Positions 1 to 11,345 of a DNA stretch of 64,000 bases are shown here, in pieces. The DNA is from Gnetum montanum (taxonomy: Eukaryota; Streptophyta; Gnetopsida; Gnetales; Gnetaceae). The translations under genes and the position numbers were made by a program. The stretch covers positions 332,586 through 396,585 of the forward strand of contig MNCI01000885.1 in the NCBI GenBank assembly GCA_015680685.1. Direction: 5' to 3'. Below the pieces are notes generated by a model, which did no database searches, had not been told where the DNA came from, and saw only the letters and a program-made list of their open reading frames with translations. Positions within the stretch are counted from its first letter, which is position 1. Each line of letters begins with the position of its first letter.

Positions 1-571
1 TCCAAGATGCTGCGGAGGCCAGCAAAGACCCGGCGTATGTCACCTACAAGAATGCACACAACAAGAACAATGACAAAGGTAAAGCAGTGACAACAACAGT
101 AGCGGCAATGAATGAGGGTACAAAGACTAAGAACAAGAAGGCACCCACGGCGCCTCTTGAGACCATGGTTGGTGCCGGCACCAGCCAAGACACAACTGCC
201 CCGAAGGGCCCCCCCAGCCAAAGACAAACTTTGAGCGTAAGGATCATTCAAAATATACGGCCTTGCCTATAAAACATTCCAAACTGTTGAAACAACTATT
301 AGGGGCAAGGCACATTCAACCTAAGAATGTGTCCGAGGAAGCTCTGAAGTGTCACAGATGTCATTGTGAACTGCTGAAGAATCCTTCTTTAGCCTTACCT
401 AATGAACCACCAGTTCCGAGATCTTTCAGGCTAGACCGTTTCTGTGACTACCACCAACTGTGTGGTCACGATACGGATTACTGCTGGGCGTTGAAAGACG
501 ACATTCAACGTATGCTGGATGATGGTTTACTCAAGTTAGACAGTAGTAACCTGACGTGTCCAAAAAACTAA
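1..571 (+). pseudogene. gag: Decayed gag C-terminal region of the Tat-like element
   Basis: Residues readable from about 263 to 571 include HSKLLKQLLGARHIQPKN and then a Cys/His cluster, CDYHQLCGHDTDYC, followed by ALKDDIQRML. This arrangement (a short Cys-x2-His ... Gly-His-x4-Cys block followed by an alternating LK-x2-I helix) is typical of the C-terminal part of plant Ty3 Gag. A different frame is open from 1 to about 262, so a frameshift lies near 220-262. A TAA ends the frame at 571. Gag would form the particle and bind RNA. The N-terminal half lies outside the window. Confidence 0.7.
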
Positions 572-1009
572 ACATTGCATGTATATAAGGACCCGTTGAA
601 CGCAAACGACGATCCTTATACAATCACTGTGGTGAGTACGGACAGTGAGAGGAGGGAACCGCCAAAATAGCCTTTTGTTTTGCATGTGCCTGCCAGCTCA
701 CAAAGGGGGCCAACCATTTCATCGGCAGCCAGTGGGGTCTCGAGGCCGCCCTTCATCATACGGGCACCTTCTCGTATACACCCTTAGTCACGCAGCGACA
801 GTCAAGCCGCGGCCTCGTCCTCGCCCACGCCTAGGGCACCCTTCATTATTAGGGCACCAAAACCATAGGCTGCTTCTCTCATGTAGGGGTAGACCTCCAA
901 ACAAAAGAGTCAACCATCACCTCCCAAACGAAAGGAAGAGGACACATCAGTTAACGCAACGAAAGACCATTTTACGCTCGGCTTTCCTAAGCCTAGGACC
1001 CTAGCCTCT

Positions 1010-2068
1010 GTGCCTTCGCCTGTACCTCAGGGGCAAGATAAAGGTGTAGAAAAACAACCGCCTTCTCTTGGCAAGAAAAAGAACAACCCCCCGACTAACA
1101 CCGTTCCACCTCAGGAGATCCGTCTCCTGGGCCGAATGGAAGAGGACAAGGGGGATAAACAACCCAACCGAGAGAAGGACCTCCTCAACGCATTTACGCA
1201 AGTCAAACAGGCTCTCAAGCAAAAGAACACAACGCTGAGCCTTTACGACCTGCTTATGACATCTCGGGAACACCATGAGGCTATGGTACACATGCTGATG
1301 TCCATATCAGTGGATGGCAGATTACCAGCGGAAGAAGAAACAATACATGCTGTCATGTTTCCTTCTGAAGCTGAGCAACCCAGGCCTACCTCACTGACCT
1401 TCCATGACGAGTCTATTAAAGACGATCTGGAGAAAGGTTAGGTGACAACTGAACCTATGTTCATCACCATCCAGGTCAGTCAACACCAGATCCAGAGAGT
1501 GCACGTAGAAGATGGTGCAGCTACCAACATCATACCCTATTCCATCGTGGATAGGTTGGGTCTGGTCGACCAGATCACTCCCATGATGACGGCTTGCATA
1601 AAATCGTTCAACGGGGCACGGGTTCAAGTCTAGGGGACAGTGCGTATTGAGTTTGTGGCAGGGGATCAGTTCCCAACAGAGGCCACTTTCTTAGTCATCG
1701 AGGAGATGCCAGGGTTCAACTTGATCTTAGGGAGGTCGTGGTTAGCCCAGCTGAGGGCGGTTTCATCACCGATACACCAAGAGATACACCTGCCCTATGC
1801 CGGAGGGGAAGTTGTGATACGCGGTGATGAAGTCACCCCCACGACTGTCAATAACATTGAAGAAGAACGGGGTTCGGAGATAGAAATGACTGATGATCAG
1901 ACCCATCTCCAAATCCCTCAACAAACCAATAGCAATGATGACGGTCTAGCTTTGGCCGACCTGCCATTTCTGGATGGCAGTGTAGAGGAGTCAAACCATA
2001 AGTCTCCTCGCCCTTACGCAACGCTCAACGTAAAGGCCATTAAGAGACAATTGCGTATTAATGGTTGA
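1010..2068 (+). pseudogene. pol: Gag-protease linker and aspartic protease of the Tat-like element
   Basis: One frame runs from 1,010 to 2,068 and is broken only by TAG at 1,439 and 1,631. The protease core is seen at about 1,505-1,560 as VEDGAATNIIPYSIVDRLG, where D-G-A replaces the usual D-S/T-G. The flap and C-terminal part follow, with FNLILGRSWLAQL matching the ILGR-x-W motif of Ty3 proteases. Retroviral-type protease would mature Gag and Pol. Region 572-1,009 has mixed frames and holds no clear domain. The frame stops at 2,068, but GTAAAG at 2,030 could act as a splice donor in phase 0, which would join it to the reverse transcriptase frame. Confidence 0.75.
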
Positions 2069-2243
2069 ACGATGGTCTTTGCATACTTTATCATGTTTTG
2101 GCAAGTTATCGTAGCTTGTACATAGCTATTTCTTTTGTTTCATACATTTTCACACTACATTCACTTTCGGAGTTTACGCTTGTCATTTCTTACGCTATTT
2201 GATTTACTGTACTCATACTATTTACGCTTTCTATATCACGCAG

Positions 2244-2570
2244 TCACGGCCCGCAATGGCCTTAAACTAGCAGTGGGCCTACAATGGCCTTAAACTAGTC
2301 GTGGCCCGCACTAGCCTTAAACTAGGAGTGGGCCCACAATGGCCTTAAACTAGCCGTGGCCCGCAATGGCCTTAAACTAGCCAGGGCCCGCAATGGCCTT
2401 AAACTAGCAGTGGGCCCACAATGGCCTTAAACTAGCCACGGCTTGCAATGGCCTTAAACTAGCCAGGGCCCGCAATGGCCTTAAACTAGCCATGGCCCGC
2501 AACGGCCTTAAACTAGTCGCTAGTTTACGCAGAATCATATGACGGCCCGTGATGGCCTTAAACTAGCCAT
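2244..2570 (+). repeat. 28-bp minisatellite after protease, 11 units
   Basis: Eleven occurrences of a unit ending in GGCCTTAAACTAG recur at about 28-bp spacing, the last one separated by about 30 bp of other sequence. Two unit types are mixed, one with GGCCCGCAATGG and one with GTGGGCCYACAATGG. The unit resembles that of the array at 10,755-11,345 (shared core TAAACTRGC preceded by a CCGC block). Tandem repeats in untranslated parts of Tat elements are known, but normally after integrase. Confidence 0.95.
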
Positions 2571-2762
2571 TACATTCAATCATTATAGCTTAGGCGAAAT
2601 CCTTAATAATTACGTTCACGCTATGCAGATAAGAGCATAAAACTCAAAAAAGGACAAAATAATTGACATTTAAAACATCCACCAGGTCTTATAACGCGTC
2701 TTTTCAGTCATTCATAAAACAGTACTTCACTCCACATCAATAAGATTATGCGTAAACCACAA

Positions 2763-5700
2763 TTATGCATTTCCTCTACTGCCACTGTCACTAGTATCTC
2801 TTAAGTCTAGATCCAGCCCTAATGGATCGTCCTCCAGTGGGCCATCATTTCTGGGAATTATTCTTTCATGAAGAATTTCCTCTTCATGAGGTCCTCGTTC
2901 CAGCACTGGCTCCATAGGAGGACGCTCTTCATCGCTGCGTTCTTCCTCTTCCTCTACTTCTGCTTCTTCCTCTACATCTATTACTTCCTCCGCTGACTCC
3001 TCAACTGGCTCGTCTTCTCTATCCTCTTCTGGTACCTAGATACAAAAGAAGAAAACATATTAGCAAGGCAAGCCTTGACAAAACAATCAGAGAATTTAGA
3101 TTTAGTCATGTAGAAACTCACTTGCGATGGCCCTGCTTTCGCAGCAAAGGGAAGCTTGTCCAGGCCAGCCCATAGGTGCTTCATAATCTCTTCCTCCATT
3201 AGATCTGGCCACACATCCTCTCCCAAGGCAGCTCCAGCCTTCACTTTCCCTTTCTCCACGCTAGTCTAGCGAGGCGGATCAGGGAAGAATGTAGGGACTA
3301 TTCTCTGGCCCCCAGGGAGAGTCATCTCCCTTTCCGGAGACGCACTTACAGTCACCTGCTCTTCAAACTTCTTGAAGGATTTTGAAGCTCTGATGACGTC
3401 CAGGAAAACTTCCAGAGACCAAGCCTTGATGGCAGAATCGCGGTAGAGTTTCTGATAAGCGATGTTTTCTCGCTTATACAGATGTTTTTGGTCCTTTTCC
3501 TTCTGCCGCCACTCTTGCACACTTGCACAATAGTCCCTCCAATCCTGGCTTTTTTGAGCTAGGAGCTCTATCTGCATCTGTTACTCTACCAACGCCCGAC
3601 TAGTCTGTACGCTGTTTTTGATGGCGGTCCAATAACGGGAGTAGTCGACAACAGCGGTATGCCAGTCTTCATCCCTCGTCACCTACACCTGTAAGAATTC
3701 GCACCGTGATCTTAGGTCTCCGACCTCTTTGGTCAGAGACTCAACCCTCTGTTCTGCTCTCTGTAGCCATTTCCAGAGGCTCTCATTGACGCCTTTACTC
3801 TCCCATAGGGAGCGTGTCGAGCGTAACACACATTTACACATTTCCTCATAAATGTGGCGTGGCACGACTGCCCCATCAGATGGAGGCTCCACTATGTCCA
3901 AATCAATGGGCTCCGTTGGATCCCATCGGAGGCGAGCTCCTAACAGAAACAATCATCAATATTGGTGACACATTAGCACTATGTAATATCACAACCTTAC
4001 ACCAACCATAACGTACTAGCTCTAGGTTCGACGCGCTCTAGGCGCTCGATCATGTCACTGAAAATGTCTTCCATGAAGGAAAATTTTTCAGGGAAGTCTC
4101 TCCACGCTCTGCTCACAACGACAGACATGGATACATCCTCTTCTCCTGTAGTGTAATCCAGTTAGAAACTTTATCTATTATCAAAATCCTCCAAACTTGC
4201 TAACACACTCATTATCTCTACCAGTGACAGTGGTGACTTCGCCAACATTTTCTGCCTCCTTTTCCTCTTCACTCACTTGAGTCTGTGTGTCGCTGGTTCC
4301 AGTGGCTGGGGCCTCCTCATGCACCAGGTTTTGTGCATGGCTTCCGCTAACAGCTGGGGCCTCTTCCTCCAAAGCTGAGGCCCCTAGCCCACGACTTAGT
4401 ACTACTGCCCCTATCTTAGGGGTCAGCTCCTCTGCAATTTTCACTAGTCATATCACAATACCTTAGTATATCATTCCAAACCATCAAAATGAATATTGCG
4501 TAATATAGTTTCTTCACGCTTACCAAGCGGAGGCTTACTCCGCTGAACTTTGATCGCCACAGTTCAGCCTGCGCCGCTCCCAAGCTCGAAAGAAGCCTCG
4601 ATTATATGAAGCCTCTTTCTCCGAGCTGCAGGTTCCACGATTTCCTCCGCCAGACGTTTCCCCCATGAGGCATCGCCAATGTAGGTAGGCATTATCCCGC
4701 CTACACTGTCGGGGCCTCGTAGCTGAGACGTCGCCAACCCCTTGATCGTTATAGACAGTGACTCCCTGATCCCTTCAGGCAGATCCTGCCCATGGATAGT
4801 GCTGAGGATATGGGTAATCCAGTGTTTGGATAGCTGATCTTGGTCTTGCTGCACCCAGACCCCATTCCTTTGGATGACCAGAAACTTAGCAAACCACCGA
4901 AGGCAAGCTATGAAGAAGGCATAATGCACATTAAAACGAGACTCAAGCTTGTTGCAAAGCTTGATCATCTCGTTGTGCAGCCCCTTAGCGAAATAGCTTA
5001 CCTAATTGAACTAGGTCCCCTCTTCCAGAACCTCCCGTCTATTCTATAGAAAAGCACTTCCCTTGCGAGAGAGTTTTGGGGAAGGTTCGGACCCAGAAAA
5101 GGGGATAAATTGTCTTGGCAACGCCCATCTAGAATCTTTCACAAGGAAACCCTTTAGGCTCCTTTGGGATCCTTACCCACTCCTCCAGCCACTGCTGGAA
5201 GTCGAGGTTCCTCTTCGCCTTCTCACTTACGGGAAGGTCGTCCGAGGGGACGCCAAATAGGTCTACAAAGAGCTGAGCGTCAATGTTAAAGCTTACACGT
5301 ACCTGATGTACATGCGTGCAAAAACGCTCTGCCTTTTTGTTGAAGGAGTTGACCAGGGTCAGCATTTCACTGGCGGGGACATCAGAAGTTGTAGCTAAAA
5401 ACAGATGCATTAGCCCCGTTGCTCGGATCTTGGTGGTCACTGCAACTGGGGCCATCGAGTGGCTGAGCCAGCGCTGTGCATCTTTGATGTCGCCGTAGCG
5501 GAAGAGGACGGTGCTCGCCTCGTGGCCAGAAATCATAAGGGTAATCTCCCGGGATTCCCTAACTGAACTACGCAATAATCGACTATACAATAGTCTTACC
5601 AGGTCCAAATGGCAAGGGAAATGGCGAAAGGTTCCTCTGCACGTCCTCAACAGTAAGGGGCAGGTCTAAGGTCCAGTCATCGTGTAGCCACCCGAGTGTC

Positions 5701-6824
5701 TGGCAATTCTCAAAGGCCTTGGCATAGCGGGTGGGGTACTCACACATGTTGAAGCCAATCTGCCCTATAACACCAGCGCACACGTTGCTAGTTGAAGTAA
5801 AGGCCATTATTGTCGTTTCGGCCCATGATAACACATCTCCATTTCCAACTAACCTATTGTCATGAATAAAAAACCTGTACCCCACCACACAGGCTTATCT
5901 TACATTTTCCACATAGGCTTATCTTATACTTCACATCGATGACAGATATATAACAAAAAAAATACAGTTAACAAAATTTGCTTACCCGCCTGCGTAGTAC
6001 ACTATGCCTTGTGGCTTCTGGAAATAGGTCGAAGCATGGCGAGCCACGAACAGCGTGTTATATGCATGATAACAACTAAACTGGGCCATTTCCCAGATCC
6101 AGTTTAAGCACCTCAAGCCTCGGGTGCTAAGTTCTTGGTCCTCGGGACAACCCGTATCGATGGCCCCGTCTGTCAAGAAAGCCAGAATCCCTTGTGCAGA
6201 ACTCGCCAGCAGGTGCTCTAAAATGGCACCGACGATATCGCCGGACAAATTAGACCACACAATGATGCTGTAGTTACGTAGTAAGAACTGCAGAAACTCC
6301 AGCGCACCCTGTCAAAACCATATGGCCTTCCCTTGCAACCGCATTTGCAGGGGAGGGACATTAGGAATGATAGGGTTTATACAACACAAAACCCCGACAA
6401 TATCCAAGACAATCAAAATAGGCTTTAGCATAATGCTGTACAGAAAACCCGAAACATAAATTAAAGCCTAGATTTACATTCGTATCGTTAATATAGAAAA
6501 CCTACAAACTACGCCTAATTATCCAGGACGAAATCGCCCAAACCCTTCCAACAACGCAAGGTTTGTCCTTGATAATGGCAGTAGACGCAACCCCATCAAA
6601 CCCTCACATTAACCCAAGGTCCATAATTTGCAATCCACATTCATGCAAAAGATACTACGAAAAATAGACATTAAAACAAACATAAGCATGTAAGGAATGA
6701 CCTACCGGTTCAAAGGTGTAGGATCACGAACATCGACCATCGCCTGCGAAACGCGCTCCAGATTTTCTTACACCTCATTGATTTTGGCCAATTTTGCATT
6801 CTTCCTTTTGATTTTTGGTGCCAT
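2763..6824 (-). pseudogene. Antisense multi-exon gene inside the Tat-like element; coiled-coil protein of unknown function
   Basis: On the minus strand, coding blocks are joined by GT-AG introns at 5,985-5,875, 4,523-4,432, 4,221-4,146, 4,016-3,940 and 3,121-3,036 (76-111 bp). Each restores the reading frame across the junction. A 37-bp gap at 5,599-5,563 also has GT-AG ends and keeps frame. A start is possible at ATG 6,824, but the first junction (donor GTAGGT at 6,705) does not fit in phase with the next block. The block at 5,562-5,129 contains RVSFNIDAQLFVDLFGVPSDD. The block at 3,939-3,122 is Lys/Glu/Gln-rich and looks like a coiled coil. The last exon (3,035-2,763) is a 90-residue Glu-rich acidic tail ending in TAA. 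Stops inside exons (for example 5,129, 3,683 and 3,263) and a frame change between 5,129 and 4,968 show decay. Antisense ORFs are known in some Tat elements, usually after pol. I do not recognise the protein family. Confidence 0.75.
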
Positions 6825-7237
6825 TGTAACAACTTCAGAATTTTTCACCGTTTAACACTTGCAAATCTTCGCAAAACCACACGCTCTAATCCTCTGCTCT
6901 TTCTTCTCTTGCTCAGCAATAGTTACAAATTCGAATTCACAACAGCCAACAGGCCGTTCTCATCCAAAACTACTTACTTATATGCGAGGATCACTGACTT
7001 GATATTCAATTTCAGCAAGACTTTCCTAAAACGGAACCCAAAAATCAAGATATTAATGCGGCTGATATCGCATGCTCCACTATCCGAAATGACGTTAAAC
7101 TATCACATTTTATCGCCTCGTAATCGGGTAGCATTGATTACAGCCTGTTTACAATTTCGAACTTCAATTCACTTTCCACGTTTGAAAACACTACGTCATC
7201 TTTCTCCTAATCATTTATGCACTTTGCGATTTTGCAG

Positions 7238-8944
7238 GACAGATGGCAAATGGACGCAACATTTTCAGCACCTTTAACTTTGACGGGCCCATACGGGAAG
7301 GTAGTTAGACAATTCGACTCCGCGCTAGTAGACATTAACCCCCCTTTAGAAGACGTAACAAAAGCCACGTCGGAGACGTCCCCAGAATGGCCAGAACAGT
7401 CGACGCACACGCTAGACCTGGAGGCTGGGGACATAACCGAAGATCCCCTCAATGAGTTCTCTATCGTTACACATAGGGGTGAAGCCAAAACGCTTAAAGT
7501 CAGTTCTTTATTAGACCAAAAAACACACGATTCCATAAAGCAGGTCCTGCAAGACAACATTACTGTCTTTGCATGGTCATACGAGGATATGCCTGGACTA
7601 GATCACAGGCTAATCCAGCATAACATTATCTTAGACCCGTAGATTAAAGCAGTTAGGCAAAAGGTACGGAAAATCAAGCCAGAGATCGCGCTAGCCGTGC
7701 GTGATGAAATCACCAAACTATATCAGGCTGGTTTCATCCATGCGGTCAATTACTCGGATTGGGTATCTAACATTGTAGTTGTCCCAAAGAAGACCGGAAG
7801 CATACACATCTGCATAGACTTCCGGGATTTAAACAAGGCTACAATTAAAGATAACTTTCCACTTCCGAGTATTCATCAACTAGTCGATACAACAGCTGGG
7901 CATGCGCTTCTGTCCTTCATGGATGGCTTTTCGGGCTATAATCAGATTCGCATCAACCCAGAACATCAATTGACAACAACGTTCATGACACCCTAGGGTA
8001 CTTTTTGTTATACCATGATGCCTTTTGGTCTAAAGAACACTGGAGCAACATATCAACGAACTATGACATACATCTTTAGCGATTACCTCTTAGGGAAACT
8101 GAATGATTATGTAGACAATATAACTATAAAGTCTTTAAAGTCTGAGGATCATTTAGAAGACCTAGAATTAGTCCTTAAAAGATGCTCCAAATACGAACTC
8201 CGGCTTAACCCAAAAAAGTGCATATTCGGAGTCAAAATCGGACGCATGCTGGGGTTTGTGGTGTTAAAAACCAGCATACGAGTTGACCCTGATAAGGTCA
8301 AAGCCATTGTCGAGTTAATGCCTCCTACAGACCTCAAGCAATTACGCGGGTTACAGGGATGCTTACAGTTCATATGCCGATTCATCTCGAGATTAACCAA
8401 CAAGCTACACCCTATGTAGCACTTGCTAAAAAAGGGGGTTAATTTCGAATGGACCGACGATTGCCAACATGTGTTTGACAGCTTAAAACAAGAACTGCAA
8501 CATTTGCCGATGGTTTTCCCACCACAAAGGGACTTACCATTTTACATTTACCTCGCGACTTCAGACGTAGCGTTAGCAGCATTACTTTGTCAAAGGAGGG
8601 ATGATGGGTCGGAAGTGCCTATCTACTACTTGAGTCATGCTCTATATGCATACAAAACGAGGTATAACGACGTAGAGCGTAACTGCCTAGCATTAGTTTT
8701 TACGCTTAAAAAGTGTAGGCATTATCTTTTCCGTAGCAAGGTCAACATCATCTGTAAAAACAACATTCTTAGGGCCATTACGCACAACCTATATGAGAGT
8801 AGTAAAATAGCTCGCTGGAAGGCTATCACGGTGGAATTCGATCTACATTATATTGGCCAATCTTCTACGAAAGGCCAAACGATAGCTGACCAGTTAGTAA
8901 CGTCACCAATTAACAATCAAGTGACTAGAACTAGAATTCCCTGA
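7238..8944 (+). pseudogene. pol: Reverse transcriptase and RNase H of the Tat-like element
   Basis: One frame from 7,217 to 8,944 has three internal stops, all TAG (7,640, 7,994, 8,417). Visible motifs are ICIDFRDLNKAT, LLSFMDGFSGYNQI (first catalytic Asp), MMPFGLKNTGATYQR and, for the catalytic YxDD box, NDYVDNITI, where the second Asp is Asn, so the enzyme would be dead. The connection and Ty3-type RNase H follow (LPFYIYLATSDVALAALLCQ, VERNCLALVFTLKKCRHYL). The stops at 7,994 and 8,417 sit where the family normally has Trp and Gln. The first residues after the possible acceptor (DRWQMDATF) do not show a clear domain. Confidence 0.9.
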
Positions 8945-8951
8945 TGAACAT

Positions 8952-9430
8952 GTGCATAGTTTAAGCCCTGTCTTGACAGGCCCCGAAGCAACGTTGTATT
9001 TCGATGGAGCTTCAACTGCGAAAGATGGCAGCACCACCACCGTTATTACGCTATCACCTGAGGATGTGCGTCTTCACGCTTATCGCTTGACCTTCCCTTG
9101 TATGAACAATGTGGCAAAGTACGAGGGGCTCCTCAGGGGGTTACTAATTGCTAGCGAACTCGATGTTCGACACCTGGCGATTAGGGGCGATTCGATGCTT
9201 GTCATAAATCAGATCACAGGAATCTATGCCTGCAAGGCTATACATCTGCAGCCCTACTGCGATAAGGCTAAAGATCTTCTGAGATGATTTGCAACCATCG
9301 ATGCCCAACATGTGCCACGCACTGACAACACACTGGCCGACGCACTGGTCACCCTAGCTTTGAACGTGCCTTCACATCTGTTTGACACCTACCCTGCATT
9401 GATGACAGACTACGCAGATCCTATCATTTA
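8952..9430 (+). pseudogene. pol: Second (archaeal-type) RNase H domain
   Basis: ATLYFDGAST opens a second RNase H fold. NNVAKYEGLLRGLLIA supplies the Glu helix and LAIRGDSMLVINQI the third acidic residue. A dual RNase H is a recognised marker of the Tat lineage. The frame differs from that of the upstream RNase H, and the sequence around 8,940 fits a one-base insertion. A TGA at about 9,285 falls where Arg is expected (LLR-stop-FATIDAQHVPR), consistent with CGA to TGA change. The C-terminal motif DAQHVPRTDNTLADALVTLA lies after this stop. Confidence 0.85.
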
Positions 9431-10715
9431 GGCGACGCAAATCTCTTCTCTTCTTGAGGAAAGCACGCCTAAATGGTACGATGACATTAAAACTTACCTT
9501 CTACAGGGTGAGCTACCGTCTGAATTGACATGCGCGCAGAAGGATGCAATTCGCAAGCGGGCCAGGCGGTACATCATCATGGGAGACAGTACTCTTTGTA
9601 GATGCTCTTTTGATGGCGTGCTGCTTACTTGCGTCGACAAAAACCAAGCGTAGCATATAGTCGGCGAAGTTCACGAGGGACTATGTGGCGGCCATGTAGC
9701 ACCACGAGCGATGGCCCTAAAAATTTGTCGCTTAGGATACTACTAGCCACGCATGGAAAAAGATTGCCTGACAAAGGTTAAAACTTGTGACACGTGCCAG
9801 TGTCACACAAACCTCATCCACGTGTCACCTACAGAATTACATACAACGTAGATAACATGGCCATTTCAATGATGGGGACTGGACATTATAGGCCCCATCA
9901 CGCCGAAATCTTCTACGGGTCATAGCTTCATAATTACCGCTACTAAGTATTTTACGAAGTGGGTAGAGGCTATTCCCCTATGGAAGATCACATCCCAATA
10001 GATTTGCCATTTTATCTTGGAAAATATAGTAACCAGATTTGGTCTCCCGATGACTATCGTGACTGACAATGGGCCACAGTTTAGTAGCATGAAAACCAAA
10101 TCCTTCTGTGATAACCTGGGCATCAGACAATCTTTTTTCTCTCCCTATTACCTGCAAGCGAATGGTCAAGCTGAAGCAATGAACAAAGTGATCATCAATC
10201 TGCTCAAGAAAATGCTCGACGGCAACAAAAGACAGTGGCACGAACAGATCCTCTATGTGCTCTAGGCATATCGTACTACATGTAGGACAGCTACAGGTAA
10301 TACGCCCTATAGCCTTGTTTACGGGTCTGAAGCAGTGCTACCTCTCAAGTTGCAAATTCCTTCTCTGAGAATGGTCCTCTCCATGGTTATAAATAAGGCT
10401 CAACACACCGAGTCTCGAATCACGGATTTGGATTCAGTAGAAGAGAAGCGAATACAGACGCTTGGTACAATTGAAAAGTATCAAGATAACCAGAGATAGA
10501 AGCATCATCGTAACCTTCAGCAGCGCCCGATCAAGAAAGGAGATCTAGTTCTCAAGGCCATGCGCGAACCTGTAGGCAAATTCTTGGCAAACAGGGAAGG
10601 CCCTTTCTTGCTGGTTGACGCGTACAGGAACGGAGCATTCAAGTTAGCAGACGTCAACGGTAATGAATTACCAAATCCTGTAAATCATGTGTATCTAAAG
10701 TGGTATTACATTTAG
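9431..10715 (+). pseudogene. pol: Integrase of the Tat-like element
   Basis: The zinc-binding HHCC region is visible as HEGLCGGH followed by CDTCQ (about 9,670-9,800). The catalytic core shows GLDIIGPI, VTDNGPQF (second Asp) and QANGQAEAMNK (Glu). The C-terminal part shows AYRTTCRTATGNTPYSLVYG and KKGDLVLK, ending with LADVNGNELPNPVNHVYLKWYY, as in plant Ty3 integrases. Stops at about 9,428, 9,650, 9,740, 9,848, 10,001, 10,263 and 10,498 are TAG, and one near 9,872 is TGA. Integrase would insert the cDNA copy. This copy is not functional. Confidence 0.88.
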
Positions 10716-10754
10716 CAGCATCTACGGTGTCGACAGCAGGTATGGCAATGAACA

Positions 10755-11345
10755 TCCGCTACGATGCTAAACTGGCAATACACGTCCGCTACGATGCTAA
10801 ACTGGCAATACACGTCCGCTACAATGCTAAACTGGCAATACTCGTCCGCTACGATGCTAAACTGGCAACCACTGTCCGCTACGACGTAAAACTGACATTC
10901 CTTGCACGCGTCCACCACGACGCTAAACTGGCACTGACCGTCTGCTATGACACTATACTGGCAAGTTGTAACCATCCGCTACGACGTAAAACTAGCAATG
11001 TTCTATAGGTCCACCAAGAAGAAAAACTGGCATCTTTTACACACGTCCACCACGATGCTAAACTGGCACCGGCTGTCCGCTATAACATAAAACTGGCAAA
11101 GGTAAGTGGCCGTCTGCTAAGACATAAAACTAGCATAACTCTATCCTTGGGTCATGACACGAAACTGACATCCACAGCACGGTCTGCTGAGACCATAAAT
11201 TAGACACACCACCGTCTGCTATGACGTAAAACTAGCATTTCTCGGTCTGCCTGGACTTTAAATTGGGACCATGGTCTGCTGAGACTTAAAACCAGCAACG
11301 ACAGTCTACTAGGACTTAAAACTGGGACTTACAGACTGCTAACAT
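10755..11345 (+). repeat. 30-bp minisatellite after integrase, about 18 diverging units
   Basis: The first four units (GTCCGCTACGATGCTAAACT then GGCAATACAC) are almost identical. Later units drift, with GTCYGCTRHGAC and AAAACTRGCA as recurring blocks and variable spacers. Similarity decays toward 11,345. The unit is related to that of the 2,244-2,570 array. Repeats in this 3' untranslated position are known for Tat elements and can seed satellite DNA. Confidence 0.93.

Larger units (their letters stand above)
2030..7237 (+). other. Candidate Ogre-type pol intron between protease and reverse transcriptase
   Basis: Protease sequence ends just after a GTAAAG at 2,030, and the reverse transcriptase frame begins just after TTTTGCAG ending at 7,237. 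The exon ends would be phase 0 on both sides. A branch-point-like CTAAT lies about 30 bases upstream of the acceptor. Ogre elements are known to carry a spliced intron at this position. At 5.2 kb this one would be very long, and it encloses an opposite-strand gene. The donor is weak and no transcript is available, so this is an inference. A plain insertion is the alternative. Confidence 0.4.

Noticed and set aside
1-1004. Several open frames in other phases around the gag region (for example 645-1,004)
   Set aside because: No domain sense, and composition follows the shifted frame of gag-linker sequence.
2244-2570. CRISPR-like array
   Set aside because: Units are contiguous with no unique spacers, and the host is a plant. 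It is a minisatellite.
5982-6331. NLI/FCP1-type phosphatase domain in the antisense gene (GALEFLQFLLRNYSIIVWSNL)
   Set aside because: The short stretch resembles the RPGxxEFLxxL...VWS motif, but no DxDxT motif or later conserved residues follow, so the function was not assigned.
7217-10715. Reassignment of UAG to Gln as an explanation for the TAG stops
   Set aside because: TAG also stands at Trp positions, a few TGA occur, and elements D to F have mixed stops, so decay fits better than recoding.
10712-10975. Antisense open frame with repeated CQFSIVADVY-like units
   Set aside because: It is the translation of the 30-bp minisatellite on the other strand. A 30-bp unit keeps any frame open, so openness is not evidence of a gene.
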